From positions 3,968,001 through 4,032,000 of the forward strand of contig CP134492.1 of the NCBI GenBank assembly GCA_031761875.1: 64,000 nt of DNA. The letters run 5' to 3'. The stretch is from Bacillaceae bacterium IKA-2. Its GTDB lineage: Bacteria; Bacillota; Bacilli; Bacillales; Anaerobacillaceae. Below the pieces are notes generated by a model that saw only the letters and a program-made list of their open reading frames with translations, did no database searches and was not told where the DNA came from. The translations under genes and the position numbers were made by a program. Of the stretch, positions 38,745-46,841 are shown piece after piece; position 1 is the first letter of the stretch; each line of letters starts with the position of its first letter.

Positions 38745-39113
38745 CTAAGACACAATATAAGTTTGAAAAGCTTCTTCTAATTCCTCTTTCCACTTCTTCA
38801 TTTGAGGGGTCAGCGTAAATTGGATTATTTCTTGTACTTTACCATGACTTTTCGCTTCATATGCACTAACTACTAGTTCAAGAGCATCTTGGACTTTGTT
38901 TGATGTTGATTCGATTTGATGATTTTCTAGTTTTTCTGTTACTGGTGTTAGAGATTGTTGCATTGTTGAAAATGCAGATACAATATCTTCAAACATACTC
39001 ATTGTTTCTTCAAACTTTCCTTCAGTTAGTAACTTTTGAATGTGTTGTAAACCTTCCAGAGTTGTTTCAGAAAGCTCTACTGATTGTTTCATGACATCAA
39101 TGTACTTTTCCAT
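38745..39113 (-). CDS. Hypothetical helical protein in flagellar cluster
   Basis: This 122-residue all-helical soluble protein carries many Glu/Gln repeats (GLQHIQKLLTEGKFEETMSMF). The TPVTEKLENHQIEST middle gives it the look of an export chaperone or hook-associated accessory, but no family is recognised. The C-terminal segment LTPQMKKWKEELEEAFQTYI resembles the end of the protein at 34225-34617. GGAG precedes the ATG. It lies 73 bases upstream of the YjfB-like gene and is probably co-transcribed with it. Confidence 0.7.
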   Translation of the reverse strand: MEKYIDVMKQSVELSETTLEGLQHIQKLLTEGKFEETMSMFEDIVSAFSTMQQSLTPVTEKLENHQIESTSNKVQDALELVVSAYEAKSHGKVQEIIQFTLTPQMKKWKEELEEAFQTYIVS

Positions 39114-39405
39114 TTAGATCACTCCAGTATAGTTAAAATTGATTCTATTATTAATTTCGATCGTTTACATGAATTTATCAATTTCCGTGAATAGATAATA
39201 CTAGTATAACCTAGTATTAATTGTGATTCCAATTTATTCTTTTACCGTAACTATTCTTTTCTTTACAATATTTGTCTCAAAAAAAATAACAACCAGCGGC
39301 TGCCATAAGGGTCACTTAAACTATTATTCAATTAATCTTCAACCTTTCGACAAAATCTAACAAAATTCGGGCAGTGAACGTACTTTGCGCCCTAAGAAAG
39401 ATTTT

Positions 39406-40041
39406 TTAAAAATTTCTTAAAGCTAAAAACACTTTATCAACATCATAGACATTTGCAGGTATAGTATGTGTTCTATTACCATTGTAAGCAACTTGATAAG
39501 AATTCAGTATATCAGCTGATAGTTCTATAAGGTATTCTATCTCTTTATAAGTGAGAGGAAATTCTTTGCTAATAAGACCATTACTTTTAAAATATTTCTT
39601 GTCATTATGAGCAAAAGCCTTATCTCTCCATGATATTAGGTTATTTATTATAGATTCAACTTTCTCTAATTGTTCCCGATGTTTCTTTACTGTTGAATGG
39701 TCTATATCATTACCACTTCCTAGCTTACTATTTATTTGAGAAACATTTGAAAAGATTTTGTGATGATTAGCTTCGATGAAATTTAAAAAGTTAAAAATAT
39801 TTTTGCTTTTTCGAGAGGCTGGCTCAAAAAGTTTTGCAAGACCCATTATTGCAGAGTATTGGAACGAATGAATTGTTAATTGAAAGAAAGCTGGAGCCTT
39901 GTTCATTGCTTGTAAAAATTCACTATTTGTGCTTTTTTCTTTTAGATACTTGTTCAATAAATAAAAACTGTTAATTTGATAAAGTTCTTCTAAGAGATTT
40001 TGCACATCATTAATAAATTGATTCTTAATCTCATTTGTCAA
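39406..40041 (-). CDS. HEPN-type (AbiU2-like) protein
   Basis: This 211-residue all-helical protein contains WRDKAFAHNDKKYF near residue 145. Its Arg-five residues-His spacing fits the RX4-6H motif of HEPN ribonucleases, in the context usual for AbiU2-type HEPN domains. The rest (FSAIMGLAKLFEPASRKSKN-like segment) also fits that group. A TTG start at 40041 has GGGAGG about ten bases upstream. Nothing else in the flagellar cluster is related, and its codon use is AT-rich. It may be a lone defence or toxin gene that entered with the neighbouring cassette. The assignment is by pattern only. Confidence 0.6.
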   Translation of the reverse strand: MTNEIKNQFINDVQNLLEELYQINSFYLLNKYLKEKSTNSEFLQAMNKAPAFFQLTIHSFQYSAIMGLAKLFEPASRKSKNIFNFLNFIEANHHKIFSNVSQINSKLGSGNDIDHSTVKKHREQLEKVESIINNLISWRDKAFAHNDKKYFKSNGLISKEFPLTYKEIEYLIELSADILNSYQVAYNGNRTHTIPANVYDVDKVFLALRNF

Positions 40042-40084
40042 AGGAATTCAACCTCCCTTTGCTTTATTATTTAAATATGATTAT

Positions 40085-40119
40085 GAAAAAGAGACCCCAG
40101 CAGCATCGTCAGAGTCCCT
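40085..40119 (-). terminator. Terminator of the flagellin remnant
   Basis: On the minus strand AGGGACTCT can pair with GGGGTCTCT (three G-U pairs) across a loop of about 12, followed by TTTTT. It sits 17 bases past the stop of the flagellin fragment. Confidence 0.65.
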
Positions 40120-40135
40120 TGGTGGTAGTTAAATA

Positions 40136-40257
40136 TTATCCTAATAATTGAAGTACAGCTTGTGGAGCTTGGTTAGCTTGTGCAAGCATTGCTTGAGAAG
40201 CTTGAGAAAGAATATTGTTCTTTGTCATTTCCATCACTTCACGAGCCATGTCTACGT
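40136..40257 (-). pseudogene. Remnant: last ~40 codons of a flagellin gene
   Basis: The translated fragment [16 protein letters not shown]... through [16 protein letters not shown]-stop matches the C-terminus of the complete hag (42120-42240) at about 93% of bases. Similarity stops abruptly after 40257. No start or upstream flagellin sequence remains. It sits directly behind the three-domain gene and keeps a terminator. Confidence 0.9.
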
Positions 40258-40285
40258 TATGGTTAAAAGACTTCCAAGCTTCTAG

Positions 40286-42043
40286 TTACAATTTATCTAA
40301 GAGACCGCATTGCTGCGCTCTTTCTTTTCCGTTAATTTCAAAAAAGCGCATAAATACCTTTTCAGCCGACTTTCTCGAGTAAGTTCCATTTTTTACTTGA
40401 GGCCACTTCTTAACATCTTTGAAGTCGACAATCCTTGGATACTGATCACTTTGGCTAAATCGACACTCTATCTTCTTATATCCTAATGCTGCTATAGCAG
40501 CAATTCGGTGTTGTCCTTCAGTAATAATAAATCTATAATCGTCTTTATATTTCAGCATGTACCCTGTTACATAACCGTCAGCAAATAGTTCTGGTAAATA
40601 ACCAATATTATCTAACATTTCGCAACTTGTTGTAAGACGACCCATTTCCGCTATTCCAAACTTATCAGTATTCGGGCCAAAGAAGTGATTACCACCAGGT
40701 CTTGTTTCACCAGGATTATCTTCTACAATAACTCTTAGTTTCTCGTTCCACAACCAAGGATAACCTACCCAACCCTTCTTTAACAATGATAATGCTTGAT
40801 CTTCATTATAAAAAAATGCTTCAGATAAGTTTCTCGGTTTAAATAATTGATAAAACTTTTTAAGAACAGATGCATCATAGGTGACATTTTTATTTTCCCT
40901 ATACTGCTTAATCGTTTCGACAAATGGGTGAAAACCCTCCTCATTGTAGGAAAAGCCATATTTATCACAGCATTTTGAAATGTCAACTTCTACAATTGTA
41001 GAACGACTTGATTTAACATTTGTTCCATTCGGAATAGTGAAGCGCCCTTTTACACGGTTCTCTCTTTCTATCAAGAAAAGCTCGAAATATCCAATATGAT
41101 CTTGATCCTCTAAGATACAAGTAACTTCAAAACCTTTTTCTTTAAAGTAATTTAAGCGTATATCGTTAGCTTCCATTAGTATTGGAAGCTTAACAAATAA
41201 TTGTTGATTAGCTTTTTCTAATAATGCTTTAACTATTTCTAATTGTTCACTGACATCCTGATACCAATCGTTATGGTTTGGAGCTAAAATGATAACATCA
41301 TAATGAGACAAATGCGGTATATCCGCTAAAGTCAAATGATTATGAAAATATTTAGCTTTTTTCTGCTCAGGTTGTCTTAAATTTTCTTGCCACTCTTTTG
41401 ATATTAATTCAAGTAACGCACCTTTTCTTGAGTCAATCGCTTCGACATCAAACCCGTAATAATTTAAGTTTTTACTAATAACACCAGAACCAAACTCTAT
41501 TTCAAGAACTTTATTTGCACCTTCTGAAAAATGTTTAACTACTGTATGTAATAAAAGATTACGCTCGTTACCTCTGTTAATATCGGTTTTTACGATTAAA
41601 GATTTTTCTCCATATGATAAAGAAGTAGTAATTATATAATCATCATTTATCTCGAGTTTGGTTTTCCCCTTAAAATGAGGCATAATTCTTTTCAAATTTT
41701 CAATAACTAAACTATGCTCAGACTGTTCTTCAGCTAAATAACTAGCTCTTATATATAAGTGATACGCTTCTAAATAGTCTTTTTTATGTTCGAAAATAAT
41801 ACCTAAGTTAGCAAGTAAATCAAATCTCAATGGATAAATCCTAAGTCCATCAGAAAGAACGTTAATTGCTTCGTTAGCATTACCTTGAGCTTGATACAGC
41901 ATGGCTTTAAGGCTAAAAGTATCCGGGTCTGTTGGCATTACCGCAGAATATTGCGTTAGTATAGTTCCTGCTTCAGTAAAATATCCTTGTTGTATAAATT
42001 GTTGAATTTTTTCTTTAATAGCTATTAAACTTTGTTCAGACAA
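40286..42043 (-). CDS. TPR / methyltransferase-like / ParB-like multidomain protein, candidate flagellin modifier
   Basis: A 585-residue protein with three parts. Residues 1-115 are TPR-like helical repeats (QGYFTEAGTILTQYSAVMP, QGNANEAINVLSDGL). About 140-330 is a SAM-methyltransferase-like domain with a motif I resembling VLEIEFGSGVIS followed by GFDVEAIDS. The C-terminal ~250 residues end in a ParB/Srx-like segment, FIITEGQHRIAAIAALGY. The TTG at 42043 is the likely start, since AGAGGTG overlaps the GTG at 42052. It lies 77 bases after hag, beyond the hag terminator, and before a flagellin fragment. Function is inferred from context; no catalytic residue set is proven. Confidence 0.75.
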   Translation of the reverse strand: MSEQSLIAIKEKIQQFIQQGYFTEAGTILTQYSAVMPTDPDTFSLKAMLYQAQGNANEAINVLSDGLRIYPLRFDLLANLGIIFEHKKDYLEAYHLYIRASYLAEEQSEHSLVIENLKRIMPHFKGKTKLEINDDYIITTSLSYGEKSLIVKTDINRGNERNLLLHTVVKHFSEGANKVLEIEFGSGVISKNLNYYGFDVEAIDSRKGALLELISKEWQENLRQPEQKKAKYFHNHLTLADIPHLSHYDVIILAPNHNDWYQDVSEQLEIVKALLEKANQQLFVKLPILMEANDIRLNYFKEKGFEVTCILEDQDHIGYFELFLIERENRVKGRFTIPNGTNVKSSRSTIVEVDISKCCDKYGFSYNEEGFHPFVETIKQYRENKNVTYDASVLKKFYQLFKPRNLSEAFFYNEDQALSLLKKGWVGYPWLWNEKLRVIVEDNPGETRPGGNHFFGPNTDKFGIAEMGRLTTSCEMLDNIGYLPELFADGYVTGYMLKYKDDYRFIITEGQHRIAAIAALGYKKIECRFSQSDQYPRIVDFKDVKKWPQVKNGTYSRKSAEKVFMRFFEINGKERAQQCGLLDKL

Positions 42044-42068
42044 ATTAATCACCTCTAAGGAAAACTAT

Positions 42069-42103
42069 TTAAAAAAGCTAGAGCATTTACTCTAGCTTTT
42101 TCA
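42069..42103. terminator. Terminator of hag
   Basis: The stem AAAAAGCTAGAG/CTCTAGCTTTTT with a six-base loop is perfect and has U-tracts in both directions. It lies between hag and the modification gene. Confidence 0.92.
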
Positions 42104-42119
42104 AAAAATCTAATATTTA

Positions 42120-43298
42120 TTAACCAAGAAGCTGAAGTACTGCTTGTGGAGCTTGGTTTGCTTGTGCGAGCATTGCTTGAGAAGCTTGAGAAAGAATGTT
42201 GTTCTTTGTCATTTCCATTACTTCACGAGCCATGTCTACGTCACGGATACGAGATTCTGCAGCTTGAATGTTTTCAGCTGAGTTCCCTAAGTTAGAGATT
42301 GTGTGATCTAAACGATTTTGAACAGCACCTAACATTGAACGCTCAGCAGATACAGTTTCAATTGCATTATTTATAGTAGTAATTGCACTTGAAGCATTTT
42401 CTTGAGAAGATATATCGATTCCTTTTGTTGAATCGATAGTTGCTGCTGTAACAGCACCTGCAGCTGAATCAGCTGGTTTATCAGCTATTATTCCAGCTGT
42501 TACACCTTCACCTAGCTCTGCAGAAACAAAACCAGTACCATTTAAAGCAGATAGTACTTCAGAGTGTGTTGCTTCAATACCACCAGCGGCGGCAGAAGCC
42601 CCTGCCGCTTGCTTTAACGTAATTGTAACTTCAGTGCCTGCTGTATTAACTGCAGCAGTTGTGCTCGTTACTTCTGCTCCATTTACTCCTGCTAAATCAG
42701 CATATTTTATAGTAATTGCAGTTTCAGTGTTATTCTTAATTGAAAAATCACCTACAGTAACAGCAGTAGCTTCTGCTCTAGCGACATCTAATGCAGCAGA
42801 ACTCATATTGTTAATATTTAGAGTAATATCTTGTGCCGTATTAGCACCAATATGAAATTTACCAGAAAAACCTGCTTTTCCGTCTTTACCAAGTAAGTTT
42901 TGAGTGTTAAATTCTGTATTGTCAGAGATACGCGTAATCTCTTGCGCTAACTGATCAACTTCTTTTTGTAACTCTTCACGGTCCTTATTATTGTTCGTAT
43001 CATTCGATGATTGTACGGCTAATTCACGCATACGTTGAAGGATCGAGTGAGTCTCAGTCAAAGCACCCTCAGCAGTTTGGATCATTGAAATACCATCTTG
43101 AGCATTACGAGAAGCTTGATCTAAACCTCGGATTTGTCCACGCATTTTTTCAGAGATTGCTAAGCCTGCTGCATCGTCTCCTGCTTTGTTGATACGAAGA
43201 CCTGAAGCTAGTTTCTCCATGTTGTTTGATGCTGCACTTTGGTTAACACCCATCTGACGATAAGTGTTCATTGCTGGGATATTATTGTTGATAATCAT
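42120..43298 (-). CDS. hag: Flagellin Hag
   Basis: This 392-residue major filament protein carries N-terminal D0/D1 MIINNNIPAMNTYRQMG and ASGLRINKAGDDAAGLAIS. The central domain (about 190-300) is Ala/Thr/Ser-rich and not conserved. The C-terminal end is [16 protein letters not shown] ... QAVLQLLG. It is longer than the ~300-residue B. subtilis Hag because of the central domain, which would be exposed and available for modification. The ATG at 43298 follows AAGGAGG. A SigD promoter (43417-43443) and CsrA sites (43301-43345) lie upstream. Confidence 0.98.
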   Translation of the reverse strand: MIINNNIPAMNTYRQMGVNQSAASNNMEKLASGLRINKAGDDAAGLAISEKMRGQIRGLDQASRNAQDGISMIQTAEGALTETHSILQRMRELAVQSSNDTNNNKDREELQKEVDQLAQEITRISDNTEFNTQNLLGKDGKAGFSGKFHIGANTAQDITLNINNMSSAALDVARAEATAVTVGDFSIKNNTETAITIKYADLAGVNGAEVTSTTAAVNTAGTEVTITLKQAAGASAAAGGIEATHSEVLSALNGTGFVSAELGEGVTAGIIADKPADSAAGAVTAATIDSTKGIDISSQENASSAITTINNAIETVSAERSMLGAVQNRLDHTISNLGNSAENIQAAESRIRDVDMAREVMEMTKNNILSQASQAMLAQANQAPQAVLQLLG

Positions 43299-43300
43299 AA

Positions 43301-43345
43301 TAAAATTCCTCCTTGAGTTTGGTTTGTCCGCCCACGTCCTTGTGG
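43301..43345 (-). promoter_or_regulatory. CsrA-type binding sites in the hag leader
   Basis: On the minus strand CCACAAGGACGTGG (43332-43345) forms a four-base stem with AAGGAC in the loop, close to the CsrA consensus ACARGGAUGU. A second AAGGAGGAAT overlaps the hag Shine-Dalgarno (about 43303-43315). This matches the two-site arrangement by which CsrA represses hag in B. subtilis. Confidence 0.75.
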
Positions 43346-43416
43346 TTGGCATTGTTTAAGCCTTTATGATCAGAAAGTCGGCCGTGTCTTTCGTTTCATT
43401 TTGCTTTACATAGATT

Positions 43417-43443
43417 ATATCGGTAGGGAAGAAAAATAGTTTA
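43417..43443 (-). promoter_or_regulatory. SigD promoter of hag
   Basis: TAAA (43440-43443), exactly 15 bases, then ACCGATAT (43417-43424): one mismatch to TAAA-N15-GCCGATAT. It gives a leader of about 110 bases that contains the CsrA sites. Confidence 0.85.
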
Positions 43444-43525
43444 GTGATTTTTGCGGTTTTTTATAAATATTTTAAAAAAATTTAGCAGAATAGAATAGAT
43501 GAACTCGAATACTGAATTCTTGTCC

Positions 43526-43566
43526 TTAAAAACCCCCTAACGCCAGTTTTAGTAACGTTAGGGGGT
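43526..43566 (-). terminator. Terminator after csrA
   Basis: The 12-bp GC-rich stem AACCCCCTAACG/CGTTAGGGGGTT is followed by TTTAAGG on the minus strand. It lies about 200 bases past csrA and isolates it from the hag promoter. Confidence 0.85.
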
Positions 43567-43760
43567 TAATAGTTATTGTATTTTTTACCTTTATTGCTTT
43601 TAACCAGTATCCATTTAATATATGATATTGGGGATGTCTAGAGTATATTTTTTCGGCTACACCTTCATTATACGTATGTAGAGTTAAGTTGCAGTCATCG
43701 ACCATTTCTAATGTTAACTAATTTTATTCTTCCTTTTAGACGATCGATTCAATACTTTCC

Positions 43761-44003
43761 TCACTTACCCTCCTCACTCTTCGAAAAACTCCCCATCAAC
43801 TGCTTCAGTAAATCCACCGATCCACTAGCAGCTTTCTGATTCTCTTCTTGAATCGCTAGAAAAATCTCTTTCCTATGGATCTCAACTGATCTTGGTGCAT
43901 TGATTCCGAGTTTTATTTGGTCGCCTTCAATCGAGATGACCGTTAATTCAATGTCATCACCGATCATAATTGATTGGTTTATTTTCCGTGATAATACTAG
44001 CAT
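43761..44003 (-). CDS. csrA: Translational regulator CsrA
   Basis: This 80-residue RNA-binding protein opens [27 protein letters not shown] and contains [17 protein letters not shown], the conserved CsrA core with the RNA-contacting Arg. Its tail is about 15 residues longer than in gamma-proteobacteria, as in Bacillus, where FliW binds. It begins two bases after fliW. Its target is the hag leader. Confidence 0.97.
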   Translation of the reverse strand: MLVLSRKINQSIMIGDDIELTVISIEGDQIKLGINAPRSVEIHRKEIFLAIQEENQKAASGSVDLLKQLMGSFSKSEEGK

Positions 44004-44005
44004 CG

Positions 44006-44449
44006 TTAGCCCTCCTTAGTGACGGTTTGTGGCATAAGAAGATGCTTTGTTCCATAATTGGGATCGTTTAAAGCGATTTGTTTGCCTTTTTGTTTGTTGC
44101 TGTTAACAGCTACTGGGCCTTGGAGATTAGCGGTTGTCAGGGTAAATGGTTCTTGGACAGTGAGCATGAGGAATAAGGCGACATCCTCTTCTTTTTCGAT
44201 TTGTAATGCTGCAACTGTTGCATCTGATAGTTTTGCTTGATAGTCTGGAAAAAATTGAAATGGTGAGACGACAACGAAGCCTAATTGTGACGTTGTCACA
44301 GATTGTAAAATGTAAAACGGCGTTGTTTCATCAAAAGGTAATAAAATAAATTTTTTCTCGTCTAAAAAGCTCGGGATCCCGCTTTCGAATTCAATGATTT
44401 TTTCGTCATTTATTTCTACTTCACCTAAATATTTCGTTTCAATTTTCAT
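44006..44449 (-). CDS. fliW: Flagellar assembly factor FliW
   Basis: This 147-residue FliW reads [20 protein letters not shown], then [16 protein letters not shown], with conserved PFYILQSV and SPFQFFPDY. FliW binds CsrA when it is not bound to Hag. This frees the hag leader when flagellin is exported. The ATG at 44449 gives the usual N-terminus, though its ribosome site (GTGGTG) is weak. csrA follows after two bases. Confidence 0.95.
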   Translation of the reverse strand: MKIETKYLGEVEINDEKIIEFESGIPSFLDEKKFILLPFDETTPFYILQSVTTSQLGFVVVSPFQFFPDYQAKLSDATVAALQIEKEEDVALFLMLTVQEPFTLTTANLQGPVAVNSNKQKGKQIALNDPNYGTKHLLMPQTVTKEG

Positions 44450-44559
44450 TTTTTTCACCACTTTATCTTTTTTAATTACTTCTATTGTAATGCAGGGGCT
44501 TGATGATTTAAACGTGCAAATAAAATAAAACAAGAAATCCGCCTTTAACGACTTCTCTC
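44450..44559. other. Upstream leader of fliW
   Basis: This short AT-rich gap contains the weak fliW ribosome site. No promoter was identified. Confidence 0.3.
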
Positions 44560-44755
44560 CTGTTTGAATAGGTGTTAGTTGGTTAGGAAGGTCAAGAGCT
44601 TTTAAGGGCGGTTGGGCAGTTGGTTTAGGAGATTAAAGGCTTTAAGAACTTTGGTTTATCCTTTATCTTGATCTTGCTCTTGCTCTTACTTTCCCTTTTC
44701 CAACTTTCCAACCTTCTACTTCTTTTATTCTTTCCCCTTCCAACATTTCTCCAAG
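44560..44755. repeat. Intra-operon low-complexity repeat between yviE and fliW
   Basis: It begins with TTAGTTGGTTAGGAAGGTCAAGAGC-type sequence (TTAGTTGGTTAGGAAGGTC) and ends with CTTTTCCAACTTTCCAACC arrays. Its two halves could pair. It belongs to the family seen at 45340-45633 and 48467-48702. Confidence 0.7.
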
Positions 44756-45334
44756 CTACATTTGCCTATTCACTTGGAGTCCGACCGCTTGAAAGGTAAT
44801 CTGATTTTTTTGGCGCATATAGACATCTGTTTGCCAGGGACGATGTTGGATGGTGGACTCTCGTTTTTCTGCTCGAATGTCAACTGAGCCACCTTTAGCA
44901 TTGACACTTATTTTACTCGGTTGATAATTAATTTTCACTGAAAATGGGCGTGGCATCAGCCCAATATTAAATTCTTTTTCTGAAAAAAGTTTACTGTTTA
45001 CTTTAGCAAGGTGAGGAATAACTTCGCCCCCGTTTTCGATTTTCATTAACTGGTCGCCTTCTCTTGCATACTTCGATGTTATTTCCCTTGCATTATTCAT
45101 GGCCTTGGCCGCAAACTCTTCGTTTACGCGGTAAATGTGTTTTGAATTTGCAGACGCAAATGCTTCTCTTTGATCAATCGTAAGTCGCGAAGGTTGTTTG
45201 CTTATTTTTATTTGAGCATGTTGTTGCTTCATAGAATAAACTGGATCATGCTGTTGTATTTGGATATGGGGGCGATGAGCCTTCATACCAATTTTGCCAT
45301 GACTCGAGCTAATTTGTAAACTTGGCAGCTGCAT
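44756..45334 (-). CDS. yviE: YviE-like protein (DUF6470)
   Basis: This 192-residue protein lies between flgL and fliW, the place of B. subtilis yviE. It opens MQLPSLQISSSHGKIGM, carries alternating PHIQIQQ and AQIKISKQ beta segments and ends AVGLQVNRQM. No catalytic motif is evident. It is probably a secreted or structural flagellar accessory; the role is unknown. Confidence 0.85.
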   Translation of the reverse strand: MQLPSLQISSSHGKIGMKAHRPHIQIQQHDPVYSMKQQHAQIKISKQPSRLTIDQREAFASANSKHIYRVNEEFAAKAMNNAREITSKYAREGDQLMKIENGGEVIPHLAKVNSKLFSEKEFNIGLMPRPFSVKINYQPSKISVNAKGGSVDIRAEKRESTIQHRPWQTDVYMRQKNQITFQAVGLQVNRQM

Positions 45335-45339
45335 CTAAG

Positions 45340-45633
45340 AACCCCCCTCCGTTTTAGTTGGACAGTTGGTTAGTCTTTAGTTGGTTAGGTAGGTCAAGAG
45401 CCTTAATTACAGTTGGAAAGTTGGAAAGGGGAAAGTTGGAATGAAAGTCAAAAACTTTGAAATGGCAGTTGCGCTTGCACAGTTGGCTAGTCCTTAGTTG
45501 GTTAGGAGATCAAAGACTTTATCTTTTCCCTTGACCTTGATCTCGTTTTTCCTTTTCCAACTTTCCAACTTTCCAACTTTCAACTTCTCTTACCCTTTCC
45601 AACCTTCTACTTCTTTTAATCTTTTTTACTATC
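45340..45633. repeat. Intra-operon low-complexity repeat between flgL and yviE
   Basis: It contains repeated TTAGTTGGTTAGG, GGAAAGTTGGAAAGG and, on the other arm, TTTCCAACTTTCCAACTTTCC. The spacer would form a large imperfect hairpin in the polycistronic transcript. Confidence 0.75.
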
Positions 45634-46758
45634 CTACCTCAAAAAGTCCATTAACGATGGTTGGATAATCCGGGCACTAGCGGCTAGTGCGGCACGGTGA
45701 ACCGTTTCTTGGGATTTTAGATCCATAATTACTTTTTCCATATCAGCATCTTCATTGTTGGACATGATTCTTTTTGCAATAACTTCTTGTTCCATGATAC
45801 GTCTTTCTGTCATTTCAACACGATTATAACGGGCACCAAGTTCCGCTCGTTCATTAACAACTTTGTCCATTTGGGTACTGATGTTGTTGAGAAATTTGGT
45901 AATATCTCCTGATTTCGAACTAGAGTCATTAAGAGCGTTTTCTAGTCGGATAATGTCTCCAAAAAAATCACTTGAGAAAACTTGACCAGGGTTGATGTTA
46001 ACGTTCATGTTTATGCCCTTTAAAACTTCGATATTAACTTTTTGATTGTTTGTAGAAACAGCGTCTTTGTAGGAGATGACAATTTGATTGTCTTTTAATG
46101 TTTCAGTACTATTTTTGTCATCACCGTTTTCATCTTTTGTTGTGTATTGATGAGTGATTCTCTCACCATCGATTTCAATCGTTTTACCCGTAGTGCTTTG
46201 AAAAGTGTTTCCACCGTTATCTCCAGCAAATTTATAAAGTTCACCGTTGTAGGTGACTTCAAAATTCTCTTTATTAGCAATGAATTCTTCGTTATCTGTT
46301 TTGAGATCCATTTTTGTTGTATCGATTGGTTGTGTCGTTGTATTCGTGCCATTAAAAATATATTTATTATTCGCCTTTGAGTTGCCTAAAGCGACGAGGT
46401 GTTCACGTAATTGGTTAATTTCTTTTGATATGTTAGCCCGTTGTGTTTCTTCATACGTATCGTTTGAAGCTTGAACGGTTAGTTCGCGAATACGATGTAG
46501 GCTTTGTGTCACGCTATCAAGGGTTGCATCTGCTGTATCCATCCAGTTGTAGACTTCACCAAGGTTGCGCTTAAACTGCTCTACTTCTGCCACTTGCGTT
46601 CGGTAACGCATCCCGTTCATCGCAACAACGGGGTCTTGAGAGGCACGATTAATTTTTTTGCCTGTCGCAAGTTGATCCATAATTTTACCTAAATTTTGAT
46701 AGCCATTACTCATATGACGTAATGAGTTATTTGCTAGCATTGTTTGCGTCACGCGCAT
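45634..46758 (-). CDS. flgL: Hook-filament junction protein FlgL
   Basis: This 374-residue HAP3 opens MRVTQTMLANNSLRHMSN and carries LATGKKINRASQDPV. The C-terminal flagellin-like helix (RIMSNNEDADMEKVIMDL) and the end QPSLMDFLR are present. The central ~200 residues are longer than in B. subtilis (about 298 aa). AGGTGA precedes the ATG. Confidence 0.96.
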   Translation of the reverse strand: MRVTQTMLANNSLRHMSNGYQNLGKIMDQLATGKKINRASQDPVVAMNGMRYRTQVAEVEQFKRNLGEVYNWMDTADATLDSVTQSLHRIRELTVQASNDTYEETQRANISKEINQLREHLVALGNSKANNKYIFNGTNTTTQPIDTTKMDLKTDNEEFIANKENFEVTYNGELYKFAGDNGGNTFQSTTGKTIEIDGERITHQYTTKDENGDDKNSTETLKDNQIVISYKDAVSTNNQKVNIEVLKGINMNVNINPGQVFSSDFFGDIIRLENALNDSSSKSGDITKFLNNISTQMDKVVNERAELGARYNRVEMTERRIMEQEVIAKRIMSNNEDADMEKVIMDLKSQETVHRAALAASARIIQPSLMDFLR

Positions 46759-46841
46759 TTACATTCACCTACTTTTTTCAGTTTATCTATCGCATTTAGC
46801 CCAGAACCCTCACTTCAACACGTGCCTAAATGGGAAAGCAA

